From Malachius bipustulatus (Eukaryota > Arthropoda > Insecta > Coleoptera > Melyridae), in the NCBI GenBank assembly GCA_910589415.1, contig OU342632.1, positions 10,233,507-10,297,506 of the forward strand: a DNA stretch of 64,000 nt, written 5' to 3'. Of this stretch, positions 12,487 to 24,348 are shown in pieces. A program made the translations under genes and the position numbers. Positions within the stretch are counted from its first letter, which is position 1. The number at the start of each line of letters is the position of its first letter. The notes below the pieces were generated by a model. It was not told the DNA's origin. It did no database searches and saw only the letters and a list, made by a program, of their open reading frames with translations.

Positions 12487-13050
12487 TTATAAGCTAAAAA
12501 ACGAAGTCCAATTACGTGCATGTTCAGCAGTGCTCAAATTTCCATCTTCCCGTAGTGAGACTTTTAAGTACATGATTCTCTCGGTTTTATATCCACAATG
12601 AGCATACTTCTGCAAAACATTGGCACAGCTCATCTCAGTGCATGAACCCCAGTGAATAATACCATACCTCAAGTGCGAGTAAACATAGCCATCATACACC
12701 GACAGAAGTATATACTGACTGCAACGAGCCGTAATGATCTTATTATGCAGCAACCACTCCACAGTCTATACCTCAGTCAAAGTGGCATTGACTTCTCCAT
12801 GTAGCTTGAAGGTTGAAGGTTATAGCAACGGTTTTCTCCTGATTTAAGTACAAGAAGTTTTTTGTAGACCAGATGAGTACCACGTGCTTTTTGTTGAAAT
12901 AGCCCTCTCCTGGGCCGTAACGAGCATTTTAGTGTCATAAGCATTGAATGCTAACTATCTGAATGTTGAGTTTTCTCTGCAAGTAAGGTATGAGGTCGTT
13001 TGCATATATTAGGTATAGTAAAGGGTCCAGTATTGGGCTTTAGGGAAAAC
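12487..13050 (-). pseudogene. Jockey-like LINE RT fragment
   Basis: Read on the minus strand, the 12762-12487 frame gives LLSVYDGYVYSHLRYGIIHW followed by GSCTEMS..VLQKYA. This is the well-known thumb block (Y..Y.HSHL.YGI..WG...N...LQKKA) of Jockey-group RT. Upstream (about 13045-12960, minus) PILDPLLYLIYANDLIPYL matches the palm motif G.ILGPLLFLIYINDL. The YADD block between them is eroded, with stops and frameshifts. A dead, 5'-truncated copy with no intact terminus. Confidence 0.65.
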
Positions 13051-13418
13051 CTTTTATTCCTACTCTCAGCTTATTACTTCTGGTATAGTTCGTTCAATCA
13101 CAACAAACTGACACCGATTCTTAAAGTAAGAAAAAAGAAGAACTTCATTCAAGTTCGTCACTGCTGCATGCCCCAGCTAATATTGTAAAAAGGTAGTTAT
13201 GTAGCCGGATTACATTAGATGTCAACATGTAGCAGGTATCATTTAAACAAACGTATTCGACTTTAAACTAAAGGTGTGCTTTCATTTATACTTCAAAGTC
13301 GACTTCTGCCTCGAGAAAACGTTCACGTTGTGGGGAGAAGAAATAGAAGCAGAGATTTTTGGGGTTAGATAATTATTTATTAAAGGTAATTTTTAGCGAT
13401 AAATAATTTGTAATACCT

Positions 13419-13438
13419 ATATATATATATATATATAT
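13419..13438. repeat. (AT)n microsatellite
   Basis: About ten AT units flanked by ordinary AT-rich sequence. Confidence 0.9.
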
Positions 13439-13516
13439 AAATAAATATTTTTACCTTCATAAGCATTTCGAGAACCACAAAAGTTTAGATGTTGCTTGGA
13501 GCATCTACTCATCTAC

Positions 13517-13627
13517 ATTCCAGACAGTTTAAAGGAGTCTACCCTGGAAAAATATGTCAAGGATATTCGAAGGAAAGTATCTGGCAACACCAAGTTGCTA
13601 CGAAATTGGATGGACTTTCTCGTCTGA
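13517..13627 (+). pseudogene. LINE RT thumb scrap
   Basis: A 36-codon open stretch ends at TGA 13625-13627 and reads LKESTLEKYVKDIRRKVSG followed by NTKLL. This resembles the RT block (L.Y..HI..V..K...R..LL) of arthropod Jockey-type elements. Following frames contain only scattered hints. Short and uncertain. Confidence 0.4.
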
Positions 13628-16600
13628 ATAATGAAGAAGAATAAATTGTTCAATGTTTTGGCTTATAGGTTGTAGAGTACAACTGGCCACCAACACAACC
13701 AAAGATCTATAGGTTTATATGTCACACCATAGAAAGCCGTTACACAAGTCGATTCGAGCGTAGCCATCCATGAAAAACTGCTACCATGAAAATGCAGAAA
13801 CTAGGGTTGTGGTTTATGTGCCCACTGCATTCACTACAGCAAGGGGCAAAGAAGAACCTTGTGTCTTATACTCTAGACGCAGATGGGATTGCCATTCTTG
13901 CTGGCAGATTTTATGAAATAATGGTCACTCAACTTTTGAGCGATATCTGGGTGACCTGTGATCTTTGGCATGGACAAGTATTGCAGGTCTTACCGCATCG
14001 TGTAAAAGTCTTTTCGGTTTCTTCCAGAAATATGGACTAAAGTTAGACTTAACTGTGAGGATCCATTGTAGTTACCGGTTGCGATACCACTCTTTCAGGG
14101 ATTCAAGGATTTCCTTGCCGGTGAAATCTCCACCAATGAAGCCAATATTCGAAACCTCGATATTTAGGTGTTCAGGTCTAATTTTTGCAAATAATTTCAG
14201 GTACTAGGGAAGCTTAAACAATCTCTGAATTCTTTTTCGAAAGTGAAGTAAACTCTTGCCTCCAGAGTTTCCCGAGGGTCTGAAACGTTGATCTGATGGG
14301 AATATTCTGATGCTCCCTACAAATGAACAACGCTCCTATAATGTAGCCCTACAAGTGGATAGAAGATTTTGTTTAGGACATTTCCTAAAGAGATACCTAA
14401 CTCACCAACGAAATGGTTGGCAGTTCAGGTTCAGAGGTTTAGTGGTTGGGAACCTTCATGGCAACCAAGAGCAATTTTGCCTACATGATGCCACGTTATT
14501 AAAATAATTATTTTAATAAGCCTAAATGAAATATCATTTCAAATGGTAGGGGCGCAATTAAAATTGAGCATCTAAATCAAAAACTTCTAAAAGTAGGTAC
14601 AGATAATATCTCAGGGTGACTAATTATCTAATATAGTTGAGATTTTAAAACTTTTTTCAACATCGAAATTGATAAAGCCTCTCCTTTTATGAAAGGTTTC
14701 TCGTTCGTAAGCTGCTGCTCAGTCTCAGTACAATTATTTACATAACTGCCACGTCACAAATTTTGATTGTGAAAACATCCCGAGTCCTTGTATTTAAGAA
14801 AGTAGAATTCTAGGATAGTTTTGATCCCTTGGTTTTGAAAGTAGATGACGTGATTGCAATAAGATAGTGCAACGAGGATGACTTATTTATAATTCAAGTT
14901 TTCATTTGATTGGGATTCCGTAAAACAAGAAAAACTAAGAGTTCCTTTTGGAATTACTTATGTAATTAAAGGATCTAGAACATTATATCTTAGAGGATCC
15001 CCTTACATACTTATGCCGAGGTTTAGATGTTATTTTAATCCACATTTAATTAGTATTATTATTAACAGCATATTATCCGAGTTGAATAAAAATAAACTCC
15101 TCGACGAAAGGAATATAATCTTTATTAATTGATATAAAAAGAGAACGGTAAACAAACATTAAGGGGAGAAGATATAAATAATCCCAACGTAATATATTAA
15201 TCTGTGTTTAGACAGCGGTGTCATGTTGCGGCAATTAGTCGACAGGATATCTTTCAAGAAATCATGCGGACTTAAGATTAGTGCTTGAGGAAATACTTTT
15301 GTTCCTGAACATAAGCGATCTCTTTAAGTCAGTTTTTCACAAATCTTCACAACGGCAAATTAAAAGTGAACACTTCTGGGAGTAACAGCAAAAATTAGAT
15401 ATAATGAACGAATAGATACCTACCTAAAAGTAATAATAAAGGAAGAATTTTTCTGCAGCAACGGTTGCAGTCGAAACTTAGTTTAGGTCAGGTTTTTGGA
15501 AAAAAATCATGTCAGTGATTGAGTCTATCAAACAATAAGCTATCAGAATCTTTCATTTTACAGTTTTACAGATTCAATCACAGACATTAAGGTCTGTCTA
15601 AACTATACGTTTTCATTTGCTTACACGATATATTGCAGCATCCATCAGCTCTTTTGCAATTTCTGTTATTCAAATCAATGCAATAACCACTTCTTCAGAA
15701 AAATTGTAAGCATATACCAGTGCTTTAGCATAATTATTTTATTTAACTTAAGAATTCAAGAGTATCTTGCTGCGCTTCTTTTGTAGAAGGTACCTAAGCC
15801 TTGATTTTTTTTTGTTTATCCACGTTCTGACCTCAGATTCAATTTTGAGGTTCCAAGTCAAATGGTTATCGAAAAACATTCTTCTTCGGTGGCTTGGTAC
15901 CGTAATTTCTCTAGTGAAATTTAGCAATGTGCATACAATAAGTATATACAGAGTGTTTCACCAGCAGGCCGACTTGGCTGAAGATTAGGTGTAGTTTTTC
16001 AAGGCAAGTCTTGATTCGAGGACTCTTCTTCAAGGCGGTGCTCAACTTTGTTTGGACATTACTCTGCGAGGTGGAAGATATTGAAGATTACAGCCAGGTC
16101 GCGTTACAGGGATTTTTTGACATGCTACATAGTGCATTCGCTTAGATATAATAGGTAAAAGGGTTGCTTATAGTCCTTATTTTAAGCATCTGAACAGAAC
16201 AAAGAATCCACTACGAAATTACAATATTATTAATGAATTAACTACGTTCTCTGATTTTCAAGACCATGAACTGACGCGGAATGCCAATTTTCCTATGTTA
16301 TTATTTCTGTATTTTGATTTGTCTGATTTTTAAGTATATTTCAAAAACGACTGAAGTTGTCGGGAATTTTGTTTCAGATTCTTAATAAGCACAAAGTGGT
16401 GCAACTTTTCTCTAATTTAACATATCTCTGATAGCTCTCCAGATCCCAATGGTGAGAGAAACGAGCTAATTGATGACTTCTTAGCTGAATAGTGATTCTG
16501 CTTGTGTATAGACAGATTTCATTGTCTAGCAGTTATTTTCAGAGAAATTGTCAATAAAAAGCTCTTCCGATTGCTATATTTGGAGTAGGTACCTACTTTA

Positions 16601-17370
16601 ATTCATTAGGTGAAATCTAGTTAGTGAAACCTGCCAGAAAAGCTGTTTTCTGAACATAACAGCAGGTACACGGTAACCATCTATGATCAATGAGCAGGAG
16701 TTCTATTGCCTGTGATCCCTCTGGCTTATATGCTGTGTTATGGAGATACTCTAGAAGTCGATAAAGTTTTGCTGTGTTTTCTTAAACGTAAGAAAAAATC
16801 GTGAGCTGGCACAAAGTACAACTAAACTATCAAATAAATAGACAGGCAACATATATAAGAGGTACATTAATAACCTTCTATAGACTCTGAAACGACCAAG
16901 ACTCCCTGCAGTTTTTACCATAATAATTTGAAGTCGTATAATATCACAAATTTACCGACCTTTTTTTAAAGCCCTTCGTTCTTCTTTTGTGTTTTAGAGG
17001 ACCGCCTTTCGGCATTTCATTACTTACCCTTACTTTGTTCTTTTTTATTTTTTCATTCTTTTGCCCTTTTTGCCTTCTCCTTTTCTTTCTCTCCTTTTCC
17101 TTTTCTCTCTCTACGTTTTCTAGTTCCTCATGTTTTGTTCTCTCTGCAATCTCTCTAGATTTCTCTGGTACTCCCTTTTATCGTTCTTCCTCTATGTCAG
17201 CATAACTCCGAATATATTATCGGTTATTAGCACATGTCCGATCTCAGCTTCCACTTATCTCCTTTCGGGGTCCCTCTGCAACAACTGAATATTGTGTGTT
17301 CCGGTTTGTCGTTTTGTGAGATCTCACAAAACCAGCAGCTACTAATTTCTTTATTAACATCCTATAGGAA
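13628..17370. other. Non-coding DNA; CT-rich tract near its right end
   Basis: No supported genes. The 13900-14510 part is somewhat more complex, but neither strand gives a recognisable product. From about 17035 to 17205 the plus strand is strongly pyrimidine-rich (CTTTTCTTTCTCTCC-type). It lies just 3' of the minus-strand R1-like LINE coding end and could belong to that element's 3' region. Confidence 0.35.
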
Positions 17371-18480
17371 TTAAAAACTCCGTGTCCCGTTGGAACTTGT
17401 GTTGTGCTTGAGCTCCCCCTGGCTTAGATTTTTCCAAGTTCTAATTTTCCCTATCAGTCTTCTAGTCCAGCAGTCTTCACTGTTTCCCATCTTTCCTGTC
17501 ATCTCTGTAGGAGTTTCTCTCTTGCTACTATAGCGTTGTTTCCTGATCGTCGATCGCCTGTTCGGCTGTTTCAGTTTTCTTCTGTAGGATTGGAATCTCC
17601 ATACATCCAGGTGGGTGCTGCATACATTACCACCGCCACTTCTGCATGCATAATTAGAGATTCCGCCAACATTTAGCATTGCTCTTATAATTGCCATCGG
17701 CTTTTTCTCGGCTTTGGCAGTGACCTCTATTACGTGACTTCTCATCGTCAACTTCTTGTCCAAGTTCATCATCAGATACCTGATTGAGTGGTTGTCTCTA
17801 TTTCTATCTACCGTATCACCGTTGTTTTTAAATATGGGATCTATGTTTCTCCCATGAGGCATGCTCCGGTCTTCCTCTCGTTTTAGCACTTCCAGAACAC
17901 AATCCAGTTCTTCGATTCTCTTTTTGATCTTTGTGACTCAGCACCGATCCCTATAGTACGCCGCTTGTGACCTTGTAGGTTTCCGTCTTTGTATTCAAGT
18001 AACTTTTTTTCAGAAAAGTAATTTTAGAATGGAAGTCTCTTTTTTTGGCTTCGTCTATGATCAGGGTTCAGCTTGCAGAATTGAATGCATTCTTTATGTG
18101 GAATGTAATCATCCGACAATATCCGTTTCTTTTTTATGATGCCTAATCTTACCTTGACGAGTCTTTCATATATCTTGCCTATGTCACTTAACAGGCAGAT
18201 TGGTCTTTATTATCTTTGCTGTTGCCCTTTTGCTGGCTTTTATTTCAGTACTAGGTAATGAGACAAGTCTATATGGTATCGCTGGTATTTCCGCTTCCTT
18301 CCATAGGCAGTTATATACGCTATTGCTCTCATATGTGGCTTTGATGAGCTCGTCTAGAAGTTGGAAGTTCATTAGGTCCAAAGGATTTACTCTTCTTTGT
18401 TTTCTGAATTGCGGCCTTGGGTCTTCTTCTGTTAATGCTTCGAGCTTTTCTGTTAAAATCAGATCTCTCCATTCCACTTC
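17371..18480 (-). pseudogene. R1-like LINE ORF2 fragment
   Basis: On the minus strand, 18184-18477 leads into YNCLWKEAEIP, a rearranged form of the RT entry block, then GKIYERLVKVRLGIIKKK near 18185-18130. Past a rearranged stretch, the 17889-17371 frame gives RYLMMNLDKKLTMRSHV, then VTAKAEKKPMAIIRAMLNV. It ends CWTRRLIGKIRTW...LSQGELKHN, matching the C-terminus typical of R1-clade elements (W..RL...T W..R.HGE..Y.LTQ...GHG.F). The YADD region is missing or scrambled. Frameshifts and stops show it is inactive. The insertion is not in rDNA, so it is an R1-related dispersed lineage. Confidence 0.7.
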
Positions 18481-19299
18481 CTTTCTTTTGGAGAAGAGTT
18501 TTTTGTATCTATCTATGTATCACGGATCACGGATTAATCAATGGGCCGGTTTGTTTGAACTTTTGCTGCTATTTTGTTGCCTTTTCACCATGTATCTCCG
18601 GTGACGGTGACCTCTACTATTAACTTTTTTCATTCCTGACTTTTTGATTCGTTGATGAGAAAATTCAATTTTGGATTTATACTTAATTGATTATCTCTTT
18701 TTTCTTTAGACATTCTACTCAGACATCCATCAGAATACGAAATTATCCTTAATCTTAATCTCCTTCTGCATCTATTTATTGATTTTAATAACATCACTTC
18801 TGTCTTACGCAAATGAGTTTTGCTGGTAATTTTATCTCTGACATCCACAATCCAGCAATGGAGATTTTTGGGTTTTACATCGAAGAGCCAAGTTGAAATG
18901 AATTTCAAAATATTAGGCTGGCAAATTGAATTCAACATAATTCTGAAGAAGATTATTGTAAGGTCTTTTCACCACATTTGATAAAGACAATAACACTGTT
19001 CCTTTTCTCTTCTCTTTTAATTTTTTCAGGTTAAATGAGAGCTGAGTTGTCACAGAGACTGACATGACGGAGAGTCTACTTCTGCCGATGCAAGATTCAG
19101 GTTCAGGTGGAAGACCAAAAATTTATAAAAGTTTTGTGAAAATTCATTTACGATGAATAATAATATTGTTAAAAATATAACTGATTTGAGATCTTGACCC
19201 AATGAAAAGTGCAGTCCAGTGTTCAATTGTTATCAGCTCGTAAAGCAACTTGTGTTAGCACTATATAGGCTAATTAAACGTCTATAAATATGAAAACAA
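18481..19299. other. Possible 5' remnant of R1-like LINE, then plain DNA
   Basis: A minus-strand frame at 18630-18938 lies upstream of the R1-like RT and could be a corrupted part of the same element, but I could not recognise endonuclease motifs. 18940-19299 is ordinary AT-rich sequence. Confidence 0.3.
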
Positions 19300-19770
19300 C
19301 TGTCATAAATTCATCGGAAGCGGTTGAAAGTCACGGCGGATTTAATTTAGTGGGCAAGAATGCTTAAATGTCGCTTATAACTGATATTAATGTCAGTTAT
19401 ACGCCTCTAATCGCCACAAGCAACTCTGCCCCTAAATAATGCCCGGATTTAAAGCGAACCGTCATGTTAGCCGAGGATATATTGCCGCGAGATAGCGGCG
19501 TTTGTTTTTTGTGTCATTTTTCAACGCTCGTTAGATCGTTAGCCGTTTAAATTCTAATTCTGTCCCTGGCGCAAATTAGCGTCTCCTCAAAGTGTCTGCA
19601 CTTCCCACCATGCATTGGACACATAAATTTCGCTACGGCAAATTAAAAACAACTGTTTGGTGTAAAATTTAAGGCCTAATCGCCTTTATCAAGATGTTAA
19701 AGACTGTCTACGTTGCTGGCATTTCCAAGCGACTTATTTTTAAATCGACCTGTATGTTAACTTCAGTTGC
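19300..19770. promoter_or_regulatory. Candidate enhancer upstream of the homeobox gene
   Basis: A ~450-bp block about 1.1 kb upstream of the first recognised homeobox exon. It has higher GC and complexity than its flanks and carries no transposon signature. It contains GCCTCTAATCGCC near 19403, GGCGCAAATTAGCG near 19567, GGCCTAATCGCC near 19672 and the short palindrome GCCGCGAGATAGCGGC (about 19483-19498). It may be a cis-regulatory element, or may include the gene's promoter and first exon. Inference from composition and position. Confidence 0.35.
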
Positions 19771-20848
19771 TTGTCTTATATCTATCAAGGATGCTTAGTT
19801 AGGAATAATAGCCAGTAGTGTGTGTAATAAAAAAAATAAGAAATTGGGTGAAAATAACAGATTAAATGGTTATCGTTCTTTCAAGGGATTTATTTATTCA
19901 AAATTTTTAAATACAATGTAATAATGCCTAAAACATCAAAATTAACTGAAAACGACAAAAATCGTTTCCGACTAGCCTGGCGCTTCAACTGCCTGGCGAC
20001 GGACTCCAATGAGTCCAATGTCTGTAATTTCACTATATTTTTTCTGATATGTAAGCTGGAAAGTAAGCAAACCCATTACTTTTACAAGAATAACTATTTT
20101 ATCGTTATCAAGTTTCAGCATTCAACAGGTTGTATACAGGGTGGTTAACGATTCAATACTTACTATTGGCTATTGGCATCTCGGAAAAGATATAGATACG
20201 AGGTCGGTTAAATTATAGAGAAAAGTTACAAAATTTTATTCTTATGAAAATCTGTCACAAAATTTAGGATTACTGAAATATGCTGAAAAGCTGAAAAATT
20301 GCGATATTCGTTTTTCAGCCATGTTTTTTTTTATTAGGTATATAAAATAAATTATTATTTACTATTTTTTTGTATGGGTTTACCTACATGAGTCGTCAAA
20401 GCTATCAATTTGAGCTTTCTAAAATTTTCAAAGCCGACTAGATCCCAGGGTTTTGAGTTTCATCTTTCTGTTTATCTTATGTCCGCCTTATTATTTTTTC
20501 ATATAATTCGATATTAAAAAAAAAACAAGGAAAACGGGAAACCTTATAAATACAAAGAAAATTTAAAAAAATACCCTTTCATGCATTTCCCGCTGTACTA
20601 ATAGATCCCGCGTTGGTTTGCGAGCACCTTTACACAGAACACTACAGCTCTACACGTATCTTCAGCAACGCGAGTAGAAAGTTCTGAAACTGGAAACTGA
20701 CAATTCTTATCAGTCATTATTACTGAATTTCTTAAAACCTCAAAAATTAAAGATATGATTGTTTATGGATACGAGCTTGTGATTGAACATTTTTGAATAT
20801 TTTAAAAATTATAGAGCATGCAGTTAATTAATTCTTTATTTTCCACAG
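19771..20848. other. 5' flank or intron of the homeobox gene with repeat relics
   Basis: AT-rich. TATACAGGGTGG at 20136-20147 marks an eroded foldback border. 20400-20455 repeats wording found at 225-275. A pyrimidine tract and CAG at 20829-20848 form a good splice acceptor for the next exon. No upstream coding exon was identified with confidence. Confidence 0.45.
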
Positions 20849-21519
20849 AATCTCCATATTCTGATAGTAAGTCAGACGATGAAAGGAAAAAGAGACCAAG
20901 AACGGCATTCACTGCAGCCCAGATAAAATCACTAGAAGCTGAGTTCGAGAAAAACAAATACCTCTCAGTGGCTAAACGATGTCAATTGTCAAAGACATTA
21001 AAACTCACCGAAACACAGGTATGCCTCTAGTTTTATAAATATGTAAAATAATTAATGTTAGATAATAGATCATAGATCAATTATTTTTTAGATAAAAATT
21101 TGGTTCCAAAATAGGAGAACGAAATGGAAACGAAAATATACCAACGACATTGAGCTCTTAGCGCAGCAGTATTATGGATCGATGGGGATTATAGCACCAC
21201 GACCTATATTTCTTGGAGACAGACTTTGGTAAATAGATCGAATTTTTCTAGTCCTCTGATATAAAATATCCTCCAGATAGTTTTAGAAAGTGAAAGTGTA
21301 TTAAGTTTATTTCCCAGGTTCTTTAACTACCCAGGTCAGCCTGGTATATCGAGCGTCCCAAATGTCATCCCACCAGTTGGACCGATGCATCAAATGAATC
21401 TTGCACCTCAGAGACCACATCAATGTGTTCAAAATTATGTGGATTTCCCGGAGCAGCCGATGGAGTCATCACCAATGATGCAGCTACAAAATTTTGGGAG
21501 ACATTTTGAGAACTCATAA
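20849..21519 (+). CDS. Antp-superclass homeobox transcription factor (5' partial)
   Basis: Three exons are visible: 20849-21018, 21092-21228 and 21318-21519 (stop TAA 21517-21519). Introns are 73 and 89 nt with GT/AG borders, and reading phases agree at both junctions. The first visible exon carries a short acidic/Ser stretch, then the homeodomain start KRPRTAFTAAQIKSLEAEF. The junction falls just before the recognition helix, which reads IKIWFQNRRTKWKRK, with Q50, N51 and R53. After the homeodomain comes a family-like tail (ELLAQQYY...APRPIFLGDRLWFFNY), then a Pro/Met/Gln-rich C-terminus. The protein should bind TAAT-type sites in the nucleus. NK/BarH-like features (LSVAKR, TETQIKIWFQNRR) suggest an NKL-subclass gene, possibly related to Drosophila CG34031/Abox; I am unsure of that name. 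ATG 20818 is possible, but the acceptor at 20848 suggests a missing upstream exon. Confidence 0.9.
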
Positions 21520-21550
21520 TTTAACTATCAAGTTATTTATTTAAGATTAA

Positions 21551-21556
21551 AATAAA
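21551..21556 (+). terminator. Polyadenylation signal AATAAA
   Basis: A canonical AATAAA 32 nt after the homeobox stop codon. It is the first such signal in the 3' flank and precedes the MITE, so the 3' UTR is probably short. Confidence 0.6.
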
Positions 21557-21711
21557 TTAATACATTACCAAAGATCTAATTTTTATACATATTTTGTTTG
21601 TAAAGTTGTTAAGAAAAAATAATAACTAGGAAAGGTAAAAATATAAATTTTGCTTGAATTCCATTTCCAGAAAGAAATTCCAGTACTTTTAATTTCAGCT
21701 CCAGAAAAGCA

Positions 21712-21954
21712 TAGGGGCCGGTTGTTCAAACGTCAATTAAAAATTTTGAGATAATTAGTGATTTTAAATTGCAAATTTTGAAAATACCGCGAATATATTT
21801 AATACTCTTTTATTTTTAATCAATAATTAACTCTTCTTAAATGGAGCAGAATTCATTTTCAGCAATATCAGACCAATGGTTTGATAATACAAGGGCATTT
21901 TAAAATCAGTAATTATCTGAAAATTTTTAATTAACGTTTGAACAACCGACCCTA
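21712..21954. mobile_element. MITE with ~55-bp terminal inverted repeats
   Basis: The left end TAGGGGCCGGTTGTTCAAAC and the right end (complement TAGGGTCGGTTGTTCAAACG) are inverted over about 55 bp with few differences, including AATTAAAAATTTT. Total length is about 243 bp with no coding capacity. TA at each edge suggests a Tc1/mariner-type TA duplication. It sits about 160 bp past the homeobox polyadenylation signal. Confidence 0.8.
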
Positions 21955-23125
21955 TAGTCTTTTCTTCACCAAGAATTTTTTGTCATCTGTCTCACTACAA
22001 GCACTCAATACGAGCACTTCCTGACCATGTTTGTGATTAAAACTTGGGCCCGGGGACAAAGAACAACTAGTCATGTTTCAGTACCACAAATTTATTTGCG
22101 AAAAACTGCGTTTTATCAATAATTCATTATTCTAATCACACAACTTCTAAAATATTCGGGTACTTGTTGATGTTGACGAGAATTTACGTGAAATCTCATG
22201 AGTTCAATGCTAAAACCATATTGTAGTGTAACCTCTACCTTTTAAATGGAAATCCTGCGTCCTGAGTATCTGTAATGTGGCCCCTTTAGCTGAATTATTA
22301 AAAAGGAAGAACCTCTTTGACGTTTGAAATGTCAACTAGTCTGTTATATGAACGTCTTATTGTTGAATTCCCCTCCCCCCTGATGTTTAATTTTGAATTT
22401 GAGGTTACCCCGCCCTTAAGTCTTGGCTGTTTGAATTTGAGGTTATTCCGCCCTTGATTTCAAATATTTCAAAAAAAAATGGACGGCAATACTTACACTT
22501 TATGCTCATGATCGTCTAGTTTTAGGAGCCCGAGGACTCTACGTTGTGTTTTCCTTTGGTTCTTTTATAACACATGAAGCAAAAGGATTTGAGTTTAATG
22601 AAACAATGTATTGTATTTTAAAAACACCTACTTTATTCTACGTTATTGAAAGCCCTAACATTGCCTATACTCAGCCTGGGACTCACGAGGGAAAGAGCAC
22701 GGCCAAGAAACCTCGATCTCAGTCCCCAAATGAAAAGAATCAACGGTGAACGGTGGTTTCTGAAAAGTGTAGATCAATCGTCTCGACAACAGTCACCAAA
22801 TCTAATGAACCCTCTTTCACACCGAGACATTCGCGCGAATCATTTTAAACTGAACCTATAGGTCTTCCTAGGTAACCACTGAAATCTTGGTCTTCCAGAT
22901 AACCTTGGGAATGCGTTTTGTTAGTATAGCCGTTTGCACGAAAGGAAACGGGGTCCGACTAGGAAGTTACCCGCCTATTGAGTTTGGGAAGTCCCAAATA
23001 TCCAGGGACCGATAAGGAAGCTACCTGCGATTGGCTGTTTAATTGACCTCCCACCTAGTTGTTGTTAAATCAAACAGGTAGTTACCTAACCTAGTTAATA
23101 AGTACTTCGGTATTTTAAACAGGAA
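21955..23125. other. Non-coding DNA with a short direct repeat
   Basis: Two 26-bp copies of TTTGAATTTGAGGTTA followed by a CCGCCCTT end lie at 22392-22417 and 22430-22455. 22640-23060 is richer in GC and complexity, but neither strand gives a recognisable product. The frame at 22546-22749 has no domains. Confidence 0.35.
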
Positions 23126-23201
23126 ACCCTGTATAATAATAAGTACATTTTTTAATTGTTGAGTTGTCAGACAATTTAAAAAAGTGTTAATATACAGGGT
23201 G
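23126..23201. repeat. Small palindrome with ACCCTG...CAGGGTG borders
   Basis: ACCCTGTATAATAATAAGT at the left and its approximate complement before CAGGGTG (23195-23201) fold into an imperfect stem of about 33 bp with a ~10-nt loop. The borders face inward, as in the inner modules of the larger foldbacks. Confidence 0.6.
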
Positions 23202-23572
23202 TCCTGTCCTTTCTAAATAAATGAAACTGAAGTGCTCACTGCTCAGTCCAAAAATATTTTCTTTGGATGCGACAAAAATTTCTAATTTAAAGCTTAATAA
23301 TAATCTGATAAAAAATTTAGTTATCTCCGATAGTTTTTGTGTTTTGATATTTCGTAAAATCCCTATCCATAAGTCCTACCGAATATAATTTACTTGGTGA
23401 GTTAACGAAATATGTATTTTAACAGTAAGGGAAGGAATGAAAATCTCAACATCAGTGTATGAGAGAGTCATGCCAGTTGGGCTCTGACCTCTTGCTCTTA
23501 CACATGCAAATTGTTACTATCAGGATGTCATGCTACTCTATTTTATTTTTTATGAATAAGTTATAACCAAAA

Positions 23573-23660
23573 ATGGGTAGAAGGTGTGCTGTGCCTAATT
23601 GTAGAAGTTGATTCGATGAAACTACCACGGGTGTTTCATCGATTGGCATTCCAACATCAG
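23573..23660 (+). pseudogene. THAP-type zinc finger start, broken
   Basis: ATG 23573 opens MGRRCAVPNCRS, the characteristic N-terminus of a THAP domain (C-x2-4-C at the start of the C2CH module). A TGA follows immediately. After a frameshift the text resumes with RVFHRLAF, resembling the V.FHRFP block of THAP proteins. THAP domains occur in P-element-type transposases and host DNA-binding proteins. The rest of the C2CH motif is not seen, so this is a decayed copy of either. Confidence 0.5.
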
Positions 23661-24273
23661 AGCACGCGTTTATCAGTAATCATTTATGAACTCTTACCCG
23701 AGTGAAGGGCTCGGCAGAACAAAACATCGCGACCGAGGGCAACAACACACTTGGGTCAACCTGAGACCTGAGGTAATGTGACGATATCTGCTCGCGCTTA
23801 CAGCTCTCGTTCTGCCACCTTAAATATCTTACACCGTGGTTGGTGGTAAATATATGAAAAGTTTGGAAAGTTGCAAACGTAAATAAAACATAATGCTTTT
23901 AATTATCATAAAATTCCTATTTCAGTATCTCCAGATGTTCATGCAAGTTTGTTGTTCTTGATTGGGGGGACTTGGAAAACTCAGCCGCTTCTCCCCAACC
24001 AGACTCTCCTTCGCCTGGAGATCTGATCCCTCTACTACGAGCTGGAGAGCAGCCTGCCTTTCCAAACCACTCATACACGGTCTCTGGAACTTACATATGA
24101 TCAGTCTCTCAACATTACCTTGAATTATAATAGGTACTAGCTGTTTTTCAAGATTTGGATGCTTTGCATCTAAAGGTCAAAATTATAATATCATCTTTCT
24201 CAGGGTGATAGCACCACCGCAGTTTCCTAGATAAACCGAATAGGGGGCGCATCAATAATAATAATAATTCGGC
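23661..24273. other. Unassigned sequence
   Basis: The GC-richer stretches at 23700-23800 and 23960-24100 may be transposon or gene remnants, but no motif is recognised on either strand. An (AAT)n run lies at about 24254-24268. Confidence 0.3.
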
Positions 24274-24348
24274 TTATCAAAAGTTACTAATGTGTTAGGA
24301 ACTCCAGATATCGATCTGTTTACCTCTCGCCTAAATATGCACACCTGA
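24274..24348 (+). pseudogene. DIRS-like retroelement scrap
   Basis: A 24-codon stretch ends at TGA and contains VLGTPDIDLFTSRLN. This resembles the W/F-G-x-P-x-I-D-L-F-A-S-R-x-N motif of DIRS-type retroelement polyproteins (RNase H region). Very short and based on one motif, so tentative. Confidence 0.35.

Noticed and set aside
12487..12762. Possible host gene on the minus strand
   Set aside because: The peptide is a standard LINE reverse-transcriptase thumb block, so it is a transposon remnant.
17371..17889. 172-codon minus frame as a host gene
   Set aside because: Its C-terminus matches R1-clade LINE ORF2, and neighbouring frames carry other RT blocks with shifts.
18200..18604. 134-codon hydrophobic plus frame
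   Set aside because: It is antisense to the R1-like RT fragment; hydrophobicity comes from the complement of Lys/Glu-rich codons.
22546..22861. Two overlapping ~70-codon frames
   Set aside because: Mutually overlapping, no domains, no splice evidence.
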